A stretch of DNA of 41,224 bases, taken from the IMG/VR virus record IMGVR_UViG_3300042934_000901, positions 1 through 41,224 of that record; one strand, given 5' to 3'. Both the position numbers and the translations under genes were made by a program. The notes under the pieces are model-generated. The model searched no databases and was not told the origin of the DNA. It saw nothing but the letters and a program-made list of their open reading frames with translations. Below are positions 31,363 through 38,241 of the stretch, one piece after another. This DNA comes from a virus. Position 1 is the stretch's first letter; every line of letters begins with the position of its first letter.

Positions 31363-32328
31363 TTACAGCTTCTCCTGCATTTTATCGATCAGAGCAGCAA
31401 CAGCGCTCCGGTATTTCTCATGAGCAGCAATATCTGCCTCCTGGATAGTGGACAGGTCAGTCAACACAGCTTTAAAATCATTGACCAACATATCAAAATG
31501 AGCGGCAAATTTAGAGAGCGCAGCTTGCAGTGGATCAGGCTTACCCTGTTTTTCTTCCAGTTCCTGGTTCTTCTGCCTAAGCTCAGCCAGCTCCCGCTCT
31601 ACTTCTTCCGGGATCGCCTCCACAACAGACGCTTCCAGGGTCACAGGCTCATTCAGCCTGTCTGTCAGACGCTGCACCTCAGCCTCGGCAGTAACCAGCT
31701 TTTCCTCTAACTCGTGGATCTTCGTATCAGGCGTTCCATTTTTCTTGGCTTCCTTCAGCTGACTAGTTAACTGCTTTACTTCAGACTTGGCCGTTTTTCG
31801 TTCCGACTCCAGTGTCTTTTGTAAATCCTTTAGGTTGACTTCCATTTCCAATTTCTCTTCATACAGCTTATCCTTCTCTTCTGCAATTTGAAGAGATTTA
31901 TCCTTAAGGATATCTAATTTACGCTGCAGCTCATCACGCTGTTTCATGACCTGCTGCAGCTCCCTGGTTGTCATTTCATCAACCGTCTTGACTTCGCCTG
32001 ACGGTACTACATGGGGAGCAGCAACAAACTCCTCTCGCTGATCGGCGGGCAGATCCAAAAGAGCAAACACCTTAGTAGGCGGCAAATTCAACAGCGCTGT
32101 TGAATTTGCGCACTCCCTCGCCACATTCATAAAGCGCCGAGCTTGTTGATCTGAAAAGTCTACTCTTTCCTTTAGCCAGGGCAACCACTCACCATGGCCC
32201 AGAGATTCCTTAACCAGGATTAAGCGCTTGCCGATTTCAATCAGGTTCTGCGCTGTTTGCTGTTTGAGAATTAATATTTCAGTCGTCAGGGTATCCACTG
32301 CGACGACAGGGCTTTTTACCGGTTCCAT
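31363..32328 (-). CDS. DUF3102-family DNA-binding-like coiled-coil protein
   Basis: The 321-residue protein begins with a DUF3102 domain: LTTEILILKQQTAQNLIEIGKRLILVKESLGHGEWLPWL, FSDQQARRFMNVARE, then LPPTKVFALLDLPADQREEFV. The family is found in phages and conjugative elements and has a helix-rich, ParB-like look; its function is not established. A long coiled coil spans about 125-265, followed by a helical C-terminus. GGAGG precedes the ATG. A perfect 28-bp palindrome lies within the coding sequence for STALLNLP. Confidence 0.82.
   Translation of the reverse strand: MEPVKSPVVAVDTLTTEILILKQQTAQNLIEIGKRLILVKESLGHGEWLPWLKERVDFSDQQARRFMNVARECANSTALLNLPPTKVFALLDLPADQREEFVAAPHVVPSGEVKTVDEMTTRELQQVMKQRDELQRKLDILKDKSLQIAEEKDKLYEEKLEMEVNLKDLQKTLESERKTAKSEVKQLTSQLKEAKKNGTPDTKIHELEEKLVTAEAEVQRLTDRLNEPVTLEASVVEAIPEEVERELAELRQKNQELEEKQGKPDPLQAALSKFAAHFDMLVNDFKAVLTDLSTIQEADIAAHEKYRSAVAALIDKMQEKL
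32082..32109. repeat. Perfect 28-bp palindrome inside the DUF3102 gene
   Basis: GCAAATTCAACAGC is followed immediately by its exact reverse complement. With flanking bases, 18 nt (GCGGCAAATTCAACAGCG, 32079-32096) are identical to the minus strand of the hairpin at 6336-6353. A perfect palindrome this long is rare inside a gene. Confidence 0.9.
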
Positions 32329-32348
32329 AAAGTCAAACCTCCTTTTTA

Positions 32349-33932
32349 CTAAGCAGACACGCTAATTCGTGCCTCTACATTTTTCTTGCCTAACTTCTTT
32401 ATTTCAAATTCTTCTATAAACCACTGAACTTCATCATTCGGACTGCAGTTTTTCTTGCCCCGGCATTGGACAATTTTATTGTCACGGATTTCCATCGTAT
32501 AGAAAGGAGTATTAGGCTCTGAAGCCTTACGGACAGCAAATATGTTAGTCTTTCCGTTCGCGTAGCTCTTCGCATATGTGCCTACACAGTGATTAAGGGC
32601 CTTTCCTTCTGCAATCAGTTCTGCCGTACCCGCAATGGGACGCAACAGCAAGCCAGCGAAGTCAAAGGAGTATTTTTTAAGCATTGAAAGCCTATTTTTT
32701 ATTTTTTTATCCAGCATAACGTCACCTTGAACCTTAACTTGTGCAATAGTGTTTTGATGCGCCCGGTACAAATGTGACGGAAATATTACGCATTCCTGAG
32801 TCAAATCCAGCTCCAGCCGTCGGCAATCTTCTAAGTAATCCTTCCAGTCATGCAGCACAGAATGTTCCTGATACCAATGTTTACGATTATCAGGATCAAT
32901 ATTTTTCTGCGTAAACTGTTTTGTTATATAAGCATCTGCTTTCTTAAGGCTGGCATACTTCAGGACCTTTTGCAGATCGGTAAAATAGCAGTCATATTTA
33001 TCAGCAAAAGTAAACAATTCCGGTAAGGACATTTGTGATTTATCAGCCTTTGTAATTTGCAAAAGCCGCAAAATCAAAGGTGACAACATCACTTCTTTTT
33101 CTTTGAGAAGCTTAATATCTTGACGGGTTAAACGAAGGACATCAAGAATGGACTTTCCCCTCCAATTCACAGCACCGTAGGCGTGATGTCCTTCAAGCTT
33201 TGTTATTACCAAGTCTTCAAACCCAAGCTTCGTCAGATATTCAATACAAGGGTACCTCGCATACAGACTAAAGAATTTGACCATATCATCCTCACAGGCA
33301 TAACGAGGAGCATACGATTCCCACGTGCTATACCTGAAAGGAGTTCCCTTTACTGCAGCCTCAACACTCTCCCGGCAATGAGTAATATTAACGCAGCGAG
33401 AATTTGCCGAGTATTGGCTTCTAAGCGAGAAAACAGTATCCCGTTTCCGAATGGTACCAGTTGTCATTGTATGGGCCCAACTATAAAATCCATACCTTTC
33501 GAACATAAGGCTTTTCCCGGGTTCAAAGATATACCAAGCACGAACCACATACTTTGTTTCCGTAGTGCGGTAATCTCCTGAATAATCTCGGACTGCGTAT
33601 ATGCCACGAGCAATAACAGCTAAGGGATTGATCCGGGATTTCTCGTAATAAACAAAATAGGCTTCATCAATCATTTTTGAGCGGCCTAACCCGCTGGACT
33701 TCACTGTGCAACTTGATTTGCAAGCCGGACAAACCGATCCTGAGTTGTGCTTCAGAATATCAACCTGATACTCTTGTTTACAATGCGTACAATAACCGTA
33801 GCGCTGCTTGCCCTTCTTCCGGACGAATATATACCGGCTGCTCTTAAACACATCATTTTCCGCATACTCTTTAATCTCCGAACACAGCTCCTCATGAAAA
33901 TGATCATGAAAATTCTGCTTAGTCTTATCCAC
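32349..33932 (-). CDS. PcfJ-like protein
   Basis: The 527-residue protein matches PcfJ-like proteins of Firmicutes conjugative plasmids and phages. An N-terminal zinc-finger region has YCTHCKQEYQ and CPACKSSC (two CxxC pairs). A large central helical region follows. The C-terminal core shows IAEGKALNHCVGTYAKSYANGKTNIFAVRK, FYTMEIRDNKIVQCRGKKNCSP, the diagnostic PcfJ block. The biochemical role is unknown. The GTG start has AGGGAG upstream. It lies directly after a PcfK/AcrIIA9-family gene, the usual PcfK-PcfJ pairing. Confidence 0.86.
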   Translation of the reverse strand: MDKTKQNFHDHFHEELCSEIKEYAENDVFKSSRYIFVRKKGKQRYGYCTHCKQEYQVDILKHNSGSVCPACKSSCTVKSSGLGRSKMIDEAYFVYYEKSRINPLAVIARGIYAVRDYSGDYRTTETKYVVRAWYIFEPGKSLMFERYGFYSWAHTMTTGTIRKRDTVFSLRSQYSANSRCVNITHCRESVEAAVKGTPFRYSTWESYAPRYACEDDMVKFFSLYARYPCIEYLTKLGFEDLVITKLEGHHAYGAVNWRGKSILDVLRLTRQDIKLLKEKEVMLSPLILRLLQITKADKSQMSLPELFTFADKYDCYFTDLQKVLKYASLKKADAYITKQFTQKNIDPDNRKHWYQEHSVLHDWKDYLEDCRRLELDLTQECVIFPSHLYRAHQNTIAQVKVQGDVMLDKKIKNRLSMLKKYSFDFAGLLLRPIAGTAELIAEGKALNHCVGTYAKSYANGKTNIFAVRKASEPNTPFYTMEIRDNKIVQCRGKKNCSPNDEVQWFIEEFEIKKLGKKNVEARISVSA

Positions 33933-33945
33933 CCAAAATCACTCC

Positions 33946-34419
33946 CTACAGCAAATCATTAAGGCTGATATCAAAGTCGATTTCCTTCACCGGCTTTGGC
34001 TGTACCGGTGCTGGAGAGCCAGGCGGCACATAGACACCAGGTGCACCGTCAATGCCATAGTATTTTAAGACAATACCAAAGGCTTCCCGATCCGACAGCA
34101 TAGCAAAGTTGCCGGTCTTCTTCTTGGAGGCTGCGTTCCGCATGTCCTCAAGGCTTTTGGTAATCGTTTTTTCTTTATCCATGATCTTTTCTGCAGCCTG
34201 CGGATTTTTATCCAGATAATCCAGCAAGAAGCCGCCAATAATCTGGACATAGGTATTAGTTTTATTTGAGTCTATCTCGGCTTTTATCTTTTCAATCGCT
34301 TTCGCAATCATCATGAACCCTCCTAATGTAAAATCAAACTGTGCTGGGTCTTGGAACAATGGCTCCTGACGCATGCCCTTAGCCCGTAAATACCATTCCA
34401 GTGATTTTTCAAAGCTCAT
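33946..34419 (-). CDS. PcfK-like / AcrIIA9-family protein
   Basis: The 157-residue protein has an N-terminal segment MSFEKSLEWYLRAKGMRQEP and a core FMMIAKAIEKIKAEID, YVQIIGGFLLDYLDKNPQAA, EKTITKSLEDMRNAASKKKTGNFAMLSDREAFGIVLKYYGID. This core is typical of PcfK-like proteins, the family that includes AcrIIA9, an inhibitor of Cas9. The C-terminal tail is Pro-rich then acidic. Inhibitory activity cannot be assumed: many PcfK-like homologues are untested. ATG 34419 is chosen over an adjacent GTG. It pairs with PcfJ downstream. Confidence 0.8.
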   Translation of the reverse strand: MSFEKSLEWYLRAKGMRQEPLFQDPAQFDFTLGGFMMIAKAIEKIKAEIDSNKTNTYVQIIGGFLLDYLDKNPQAAEKIMDKEKTITKSLEDMRNAASKKKTGNFAMLSDREAFGIVLKYYGIDGAPGVYVPPGSPAPVQPKPVKEIDFDISLNDLL

Positions 34420-34428
34420 CACATCAAC

Positions 34429-34782
34429 CTACTTTGAAACGGTTCCCCCGAATGCTTTCTTCATGGCAATCAGTCCGGCAATCTGCTTAAAATCCTGCAC
34501 TGCCAGCTGGCAGATATCCATCAGTTCCCCGGGATAAAAGACTAACACTTCCTCTGTCTGCTTCTGGCTGGCCTTTTCCTCATCAGGGCAGATCCAGATT
34601 GCCCTGCCAAATACCGCTTGATAGGGCGGCAGCACTTCAATTAGATAACTGCGCTCTAACCGGCCAGAGAAGGCAAGCTCCAGGACTCGCTCAGACTCTG
34701 ATTTTTCCACCCGACTGACAGAAGAAACAGGAATAGGCGGGATAATTCCCCGCCTTTTTTCAAATTGGCTGATCAGATCCAT
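34429..34782 (-). CDS. Hypothetical early protein
   Basis: The 117-residue protein begins MDLISQFEKRRGIIPPIPVSSVSRVEKSESERVLELAFSGRL. It contains a beta-type stretch SYLIEVLPPYQAVFGRAIWICPDEEK and a helical C-terminus. No family is recognised. A longer frame opens at 34836, but GGAGG 6 nt before ATG 34782 identifies the likely start. It overlaps the previous gene by 23 nt. Confidence 0.62.
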   Translation of the reverse strand: MDLISQFEKRRGIIPPIPVSSVSRVEKSESERVLELAFSGRLERSYLIEVLPPYQAVFGRAIWICPDEEKASQKQTEEVLVFYPGELMDICQLAVQDFKQIAGLIAMKKAFGGTVSK

Positions 34783-35011
34783 GGCTTTCCTCCGCTTGGC
34801 TGCGCTGCCGGAAGATTTCCCGGACAGCCAGGGCAAAGCCCCTGGCCCGGTACTCTAAATCACCTTTAACAGAAGCATAAGCCTGGAAATACTCGGGTAG
34901 ATCCCGGACAGGGCTGTTATGTAAAAAGCTCTTTTCTAATCCCAATTTATACCCGGCACTGATTTCAGTCAGCCGGTCTTTGTATTTGATTGTGAGACTC
35001 GGTTTCGGCAT
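34760..35011 (-). CDS. Small hypothetical early protein
   Basis: The 83-residue basic protein begins MPKPSLTIKYKDRLTEISAGYKLGLEKSFLHN. The second half, YASVKGDLEYRARGFALAVREIFRQ, is helical. AAGGAGGG lies upstream of ATG. Function is unknown. Confidence 0.65.
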   Translation of the reverse strand: MPKPSLTIKYKDRLTEISAGYKLGLEKSFLHNSPVRDLPEYFQAYASVKGDLEYRARGFALAVREIFRQRSQAEESHGSDQPI

Positions 35012-35055
35012 GATTACGTTCCCTCCTTGACCGATTTGCTTAACTCATGTACAAT

Positions 35056-35568
35056 CTAAGGTAGATGATTTTCGTTAGCGGCTGTTCGAGCAGTCGCTTT
35101 TTCTTTTTGTTTCAGGAATTCCTGAAGCTCCGCAAGTTCGGCACTGCAGCAGGCAGGACTGTTTTGCAGCTGCACTTCAAGTGTCATGATCGCCAGCCGC
35201 AGCTGACTGAGCTTGGCCAGCATTTCTGGAGAAACCTTTCCCCTGGCTAACATGCCTGCTAATTCAGGAATCAGTTTGTCCAACATAGAGAGATTACTGA
35301 TCAGCATAATGGCCGCTTCATGACTATCCATTTCGGTGAAATTATATCCGGCATACTTACCAGCCTCACAGACAGAGCTACAGTAGTTTAGTACCATACG
35401 CCGGTTTTGTTTTAGGGACTTATCGAGCGCCGTAACTTCCTCGGGTTTCGGGATAACTCGGTCATTTACCAGATCAGTCATCCTGTTTTTAGGGATATTA
35501 GCCTCCATTCGTACCTGATGCTGTGACTTTCCACTACGCTGAATCACCACTTTGAGTATCGCCAACAC
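35056..35568 (-). CDS. Phage regulatory protein with XRE-like helix-turn-helix
   Basis: The open frame extends to 35631, but the part before VLAILKVVIQRSG overlaps the preceding small gene and has no start signal. GTG 35568 or TTG 35565 after AAAGAGG is more likely, giving about 170 residues. SGKSQHQVRMEANIPKNRMTDLVNDRVIPKPEEVTAL reads as a helix-turn-helix of XRE type (Q..VA...IP...T..I..GR..P..e). The C-terminal half is helical with a three-cysteine cluster (CCSAELAELQ). It may be a Cro-like early regulator. Confidence 0.62.
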   Translation of the reverse strand: MLAILKVVIQRSGKSQHQVRMEANIPKNRMTDLVNDRVIPKPEEVTALDKSLKQNRRMVLNYCSSVCEAGKYAGYNFTEMDSHEAAIMLISNLSMLDKLIPELAGMLARGKVSPEMLAKLSQLRLAIMTLEVQLQNSPACCSAELAELQEFLKQKEKATARTAANENHLP

Positions 35569-35606
35569 CCTCTTTGTATGAAATAATTTAAATAAGGCTA
35601 TTCCCT

Positions 35607-35747
35607 TTATGGCTTGCCTCCGGCAGGCCACTTTTTAATCAGTACGCTATTGGGATTGGATACCCGGGTAACGGGTCCAACTGCCTGAATAGCTCCTGAC
35701 AAGGCTAACGTTTTCGCTCCTCCTGTCTCATGTTTGGTTGACCGCAT
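35607..35747 (-). CDS. Small hypothetical ORF (46 residues)
   Basis: The frame begins at ATG 35747 and reads MRSTKHETGGAKTLALSGAI, then QAVGPVTRVSNPNSVLIKKW. It fills a gap in the operon and overlaps both neighbours. An internal AGGAGGAG lies before TLALSG, so a shorter product from TTG is possible. Evidence is only the open frame and composition. Confidence 0.4.
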   Translation of the reverse strand: MRSTKHETGGAKTLALSGAIQAVGPVTRVSNPNSVLIKKWPAGGKP

Positions 35748-35925
35748 AAGGCCGATTCTTTGCAATAGGTTCACGTGTCGTCACCTTCCTTACATAGGGA
35801 GCCTGGCATCGTCGATCGTCGGCGCAGACTTTCACAGTACAATTCTTCTGCGCGTCATAAACGCGATGTACTCCTAAAGGCGGCAATTTCCGGCCGCATG
35901 TAGCACAACAGGGGCGTTTACTCAT
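35728..35925 (-). CDS. Small zinc-finger protein
   Basis: The 65-residue basic protein begins MSKRPCCATCGRKLPPLGVHRVYD and has CTVKVCADDRRC. The C..C pairs likely bind zinc. The ATG overlaps the upstream stop (ATGA), and GAGGGGAAAAGG is its ribosome binding site. It may bind nucleic acid; the family is not recognised. Confidence 0.65.
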   Translation of the reverse strand: MSKRPCCATCGRKLPPLGVHRVYDAQKNCTVKVCADDRRCQAPYVRKVTTREPIAKNRPYAVNQT

Positions 35926-36131
35926 GGCCTTTTCCCCTCCTCGTATTCTCGCAACAACTCAGCAGCATTCTCATATGCGACAGACATCCCAGTGAAGTAT
36001 CGATTAGATCTTGGCTCTTCTTCTTTTGCAGCCACTTTCTGAAATGCCGCAGCTAAATCAATCAAATGTGAATGAAACCTATTAACCTTCTCCTTACTTA
36101 GCCCACTACTGCCCCTGGAGACTTGCTCCAT
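35922..36131 (-). CDS. Small helical early protein
   Basis: The 69-residue protein begins MEQVSRGSSGLSKEKVNRFH and is predicted helical with an amphipathic C-terminus (SVAYENAAELLREYEEGKRP). GGAGGGAC lies upstream. It overlaps both neighbours by 1-4 nt. Function is unknown. Confidence 0.65.
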   Translation of the reverse strand: MEQVSRGSSGLSKEKVNRFHSHLIDLAAAFQKVAAKEEEPRSNRYFTGMSVAYENAAELLREYEEGKRP

Positions 36132-36463
36132 TACGCCTGTCCCTCCTTATATTTCCTTAACAAATCCATTGCACTGCCACCCCTATGGGCTTCGATCAAT
36201 ACAGTCAGAAGCTCATATATTTTGTCTGTAGAGATTTGATGCGTATGCTGCAACAGCCATCTGTCAAAGGCAGCCCGGCTTATTTTTTTGTGATTACGGT
36301 CAGCGACAGGTAATGCCGGAAAGTCTTTGCGCCGCCAAAGCACGTATGTGCAGGGCAAGGATATGTCTAATATTTCGGCAACGTCTTGCGGTGTCAGTAT
36401 ATCGTAGAGTGCGTCCTGGTCTAAACCGGGTATGGTACTGGGGATAGCTGCGGTTTGACTCAT
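36131..36463 (-). CDS. Excisionase-like MerR-type DNA-binding protein
   Basis: The 110-residue protein has a winged helix-turn-helix at about 22-70: YDILTPQDVAEILDISLPCT, YVLWRRKDFPALPVADRN, KISRAAFDRWLLQH. LT.e(D/E)VAEiL.is...vy.l......P...ig.r..i....f..Wl is the DNA-binding pattern of excisionase-family proteins. It is the first gene of the early operon, so it may be an excisionase or early regulator. AAAGGAGAGG lies upstream of ATG. Confidence 0.75.
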   Translation of the reverse strand: MSQTAAIPSTIPGLDQDALYDILTPQDVAEILDISLPCTYVLWRRKDFPALPVADRNHKKISRAAFDRWLLQHTHQISTDKIYELLTVLIEAHRGGSAMDLLRKYKEGQA

Positions 36464-36505
36464 CTTCTCCTCTCCTTTTATAACAATTTATTTCTGACTT
36501 CTCTC

Positions 36506-36551
36506 TTGGCAAGGTGCCTCACCCTGCATACACTGTGCTGCACTATAGCAC
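36506..36551 (+). promoter_or_regulatory. Promoter and operator between early operon and RHH gene
   Basis: On the plus strand TTGGCA (36506-36511), a 17-bp spacer and TACACT (36529-36534) form a plausible promoter for the Arc-like gene. GTGCT (36535-36539) and AGCAC (36547-36551) form an inverted repeat that would suit an RHH dimer. The minus-strand TATAGT (36542-36547), a possible -10 for the early operon, lies inside it. Confidence 0.45.
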
Positions 36552-36620
36552 CACACTGAACGCTTTTTGGCACTCCTGTGGTAAGTTAAAAGGTGATTGA
36601 TCTTTCAAGGAGGAGCCATT

Positions 36621-36791
36621 ATGCCATCCAAAATGCCAAAGATAATGGCTCGGACGGATGACGAGCTATTAAAGCCCAAGCTAAAAAAGTTAGCGCGAAA
36701 AAATGGACGAACACTGAGCCGTGAGGTTGAACAGATTTTGAAACGATATGTCGAGCTGTACGAGAGAAATCACGGCGAAATTAAGCTTTAA
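36621..36791 (+). CDS. Arc-like ribbon-helix-helix repressor
   Basis: The 56-residue protein begins MPSKMPKIMARTDDELLKPKLKKLARKNGRTLSREVEQILKRYV. A short strand with basic residues, then two helices with the pattern K...LA..NGRSL..E...IL, is the Arc/Mnt ribbon-helix-helix family. It binds DNA as a dimer of dimers. AAGGAGGAG lies 6 nt before ATG 36621; a TTG upstream would include this site and is rejected. It is likely to bind the nearby inverted repeat and restrain the divergent early operon. Confidence 0.88.
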   Translation: MPSKMPKIMARTDDELLKPKLKKLARKNGRTLSREVEQILKRYVELYERNHGEIKL

Positions 36792-36887
36792 AAAGACTTT
36801 AGTTGTTTTACAAATTATTACAGGGAATGCCCTTTCTCTTGTCGAAGAATGCAAATTAACGCCCATGGTTAGAAAGGGGACAACGAA

Positions 36888-37037
36888 ATGACTGCTGCGG
36901 AAGAAAACCTTCAAAAAGCTCACATAACAAAAGAAATACTTATTACTCTCATCGAAAAGGGATACGTCCATCCAGAAAAAATAGAATCAACGTTTGAAAG
37001 TTTGTACAAAAAAATCGATAACTTAGTTAAAATCTAA
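36888..37037 (+). CDS. Small conserved-looking protein next to the RHH gene
   Basis: The 49-residue protein reads MTAAEENLQKAHITKEILIT, then LIEKGYVHPEKIESTFESLYKKIDNLVKI. It is helical and amphipathic. AAAGGGG lies 10 nt before the ATG. The sequence AACGCCCATG occurs at 36858-36867 just before it and inverted at 37057-37066 just after it. No function is known; it may assist the RHH regulator. Confidence 0.7.
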   Translation: MTAAEENLQKAHITKEILITLIEKGYVHPEKIESTFESLYKKIDNLVKI

Positions 37038-37122
37038 ATTCTAAACTAAATTAATGCATGGGCGTTCTATAACAAGAAACATTTAATCTTCGATCATTGG
37101 CTTATTTCCTGTTGTATAGGAG

Positions 37123-37731
37123 TTGATTATTATAACTCAAACAGAACTAATGGCTTTCTTTGGATCAATAACTGGTTTTGCGTCCTTAGCTATTCATTTT
37201 CGTAATTATCTTGATAACTTACCAAAAGCGACCATTTCTTTTCCTAATCAAGAAAACGCAAACATTTTCTTTAAAATAACTCCAGATGTCGATGGCTATA
37301 ATTGTTCGGCGCGCTGCGCATTTTATGTGCGCATCGAAAATCAATCAGCCAAACCACTCACTATTGTTGAATACAGAATGACCTTAGGCAAGACTCAATC
37401 CATCTCAAACATGAATACTGTAGCAAATGAATCCTATGAGATTCTAACCTGGTCAGTTTCTAATACTCAGTCAGCTTCATACACCTCTTATATCGGAAAA
37501 CAACAGTTACTCCCACCACTTACGATAGAACCCTACGGCTGCAAACAAGGCTTCCTGTTTTTTCTTACAAATTACATCTCTTTAGGTGCTACTTCAGAGG
37601 TTCCACTTGAAATCATAAGCACTCGTAAAACCTTTCATGTGATGGCACCTATCACTGTCCCCAACATTCCATACATGGGAAATGTAAGGCAGGATCGATT
37701 TATTCAGGCAGCGAAAAATAAAGAGCTATAA
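37123..37731 (+). CDS. Hypothetical membrane-anchored protein
   Basis: The protein of about 200 residues has an N-terminal hydrophobic segment (MAFFGSITGFASLAIHF) followed by a beta-rich domain (KATISFPNQENANIFFKI, CAFYVRIENQSAKPLTIVEYRMTLG, LLPPLTIEPYGCKQGFLFFLTN), with the look of an immunoglobulin-like sandwich. The start is unclear: TTG 37123 abuts the AGGAG site, ATT 37129 has better spacing, and ATG 37150 has no site. It lies on the plus strand within the regulatory island, so it could be expressed in the lysogen; a host-interaction role is possible but unproven. Confidence 0.7.
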   Translation: MIIITQTELMAFFGSITGFASLAIHFRNYLDNLPKATISFPNQENANIFFKITPDVDGYNCSARCAFYVRIENQSAKPLTIVEYRMTLGKTQSISNMNTVANESYEILTWSVSNTQSASYTSYIGKQQLLPPLTIEPYGCKQGFLFFLTNYISLGATSEVPLEIISTRKTFHVMAPITVPNIPYMGNVRQDRFIQAAKNKEL

Positions 37732-37843
37732 AGCAAATTACACTAATAAGCTGCAGCAGAACCCGAAAGAACTCAGCTTTATCGTCTTTCCACAACCTTG
37801 GCAGCCACATAACCAATGCCGCACACAACTCCTTAACCGTCAT
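37700..37843 (-). CDS. Small membrane protein downstream of the Cro-like gene
   Basis: The 47-residue protein begins MTVKELCAALVMWLPRLWKD and has a C-terminal hydrophobic helix (FRVLLQLISVICFIALYFSL). A strong GGAGGGGAGG is just before its ATG, 14 nt after the Cro-like stop, so it is in the same transcript. It overlaps the convergent gene's 3' end by 32 nt. Function is unknown. Confidence 0.65.
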   Translation of the reverse strand: MTVKELCAALVMWLPRLWKDDKAEFFRVLLQLISVICFIALYFSLPE

Positions 37844-37857
37844 ACCTCCCCTCCTCC

Positions 37858-38088
37858 TCATCCTGTTCTAGGCAGACAGGCTGCCTGATGGTCTTTGCCT
37901 TCAATCAGCTCTGCTAAGCTTACCCCTAGGGCTACGGCCAATTTCCTTGCATCCGAAATAACTGGTTCTGTTTTGTCGAGTTCCCAGTTACTAAGTGTCG
38001 TCTGGGGAATACCAGCTTTAACCGCAATTTGCTGTTGGGTTTTTTGCTGATTTTGGCGTAAGCTTTTAATCCGTTGACCGAAAGACAT
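37858..38088 (-). CDS. Cro-like XRE repressor
   Basis: The 76-residue protein begins MSFGQRIKSLRQNQQKTQQQIAVKAGIPQTTLSNWELDKTEPVIS. This is a complete XRE helix-turn-helix (Q..iA..aGI.qttlSnWE...teP.i..a.kLA..LGVsl.eLi). ATG 38088 follows GGAGGAGG by 9 nt; a longer frame to 38112 is not needed. Divergent from the CI-like gene and transcribed from the consensus leftward promoter, it would act as the lytic-side regulator, as Cro does. Confidence 0.87.
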   Translation of the reverse strand: MSFGQRIKSLRQNQQKTQQQIAVKAGIPQTTLSNWELDKTEPVISDARKLAVALGVSLAELIEGKDHQAACLPRTG

Positions 38089-38116
38089 ACCATTACACCT
38101 CCTCCGATACATCGTT

Positions 38117-38130
38117 AACGATATATCGTT
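38117..38130. promoter_or_regulatory. Operator O1
   Basis: The perfect palindrome AACGATATATCGTT lies just downstream of the leftward -10 (38139-38144), near the expected start of transcription. A half-site (ATCGTT, 38111-38116) adjoins it. Confidence 0.75.
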
Positions 38131-38138
38131 TTTCTTAA

Positions 38139-38167
38139 ATTATAACTTTGCATCGTTTGCTTGTCAA
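38139..38167 (-). promoter_or_regulatory. Consensus leftward early promoter
   Basis: On the minus strand TTGACA (38162-38167), exactly 17 bp, and TATAAT (38139-38144) match the sigma-A consensus at all 12 positions. It transcribes the Cro-like gene. Operator O2 overlaps the -35 and O1 lies near +1, so repressor binding should silence it. Confidence 0.9.
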
Positions 38168-38179
38168 CGATTTATCGTT
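38166..38179. promoter_or_regulatory. Operator O2
   Basis: AACGATTTATCGTT is palindromic except at the centre. Its centre is 49 bp from that of O1. It overlaps the -35 of the leftward promoter and lies near the likely -35 region of the rightward promoter. Confidence 0.75.
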
Positions 38180-38208
38180 AATCATTTTAAATTACTTTTT
38201 GGTATACT
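38178..38208 (+). promoter_or_regulatory. Rightward promoter of the CI-like gene
   Basis: A good -10 (TATACT, 38203-38208) is preceded by a poor -35 (TTAATC, 38178-38183, 19-bp spacing). It would transcribe the repressor gene, with O3 at +1, suggesting autoregulation and perhaps activation from O2. Confidence 0.6.
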
Positions 38209-38214
38209 GAGTTT

Positions 38215-38228
38215 AACGAAATATCGTT
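38215..38228. promoter_or_regulatory. Operator O3
   Basis: AACGAAATATCGTT has its centre 49 bp from O2. It lies at the expected start of transcription of the repressor gene and 13 nt before its ATG. Confidence 0.75.
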
Positions 38229-38241
38229 AAGAGGTGCGGAG

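Noticed and set aside
36690-36971. 93-residue minus-strand frame opposite the RHH gene
   Set aside because: It covers two better-supported plus-strand genes with good ribosome sites and has no start signal.
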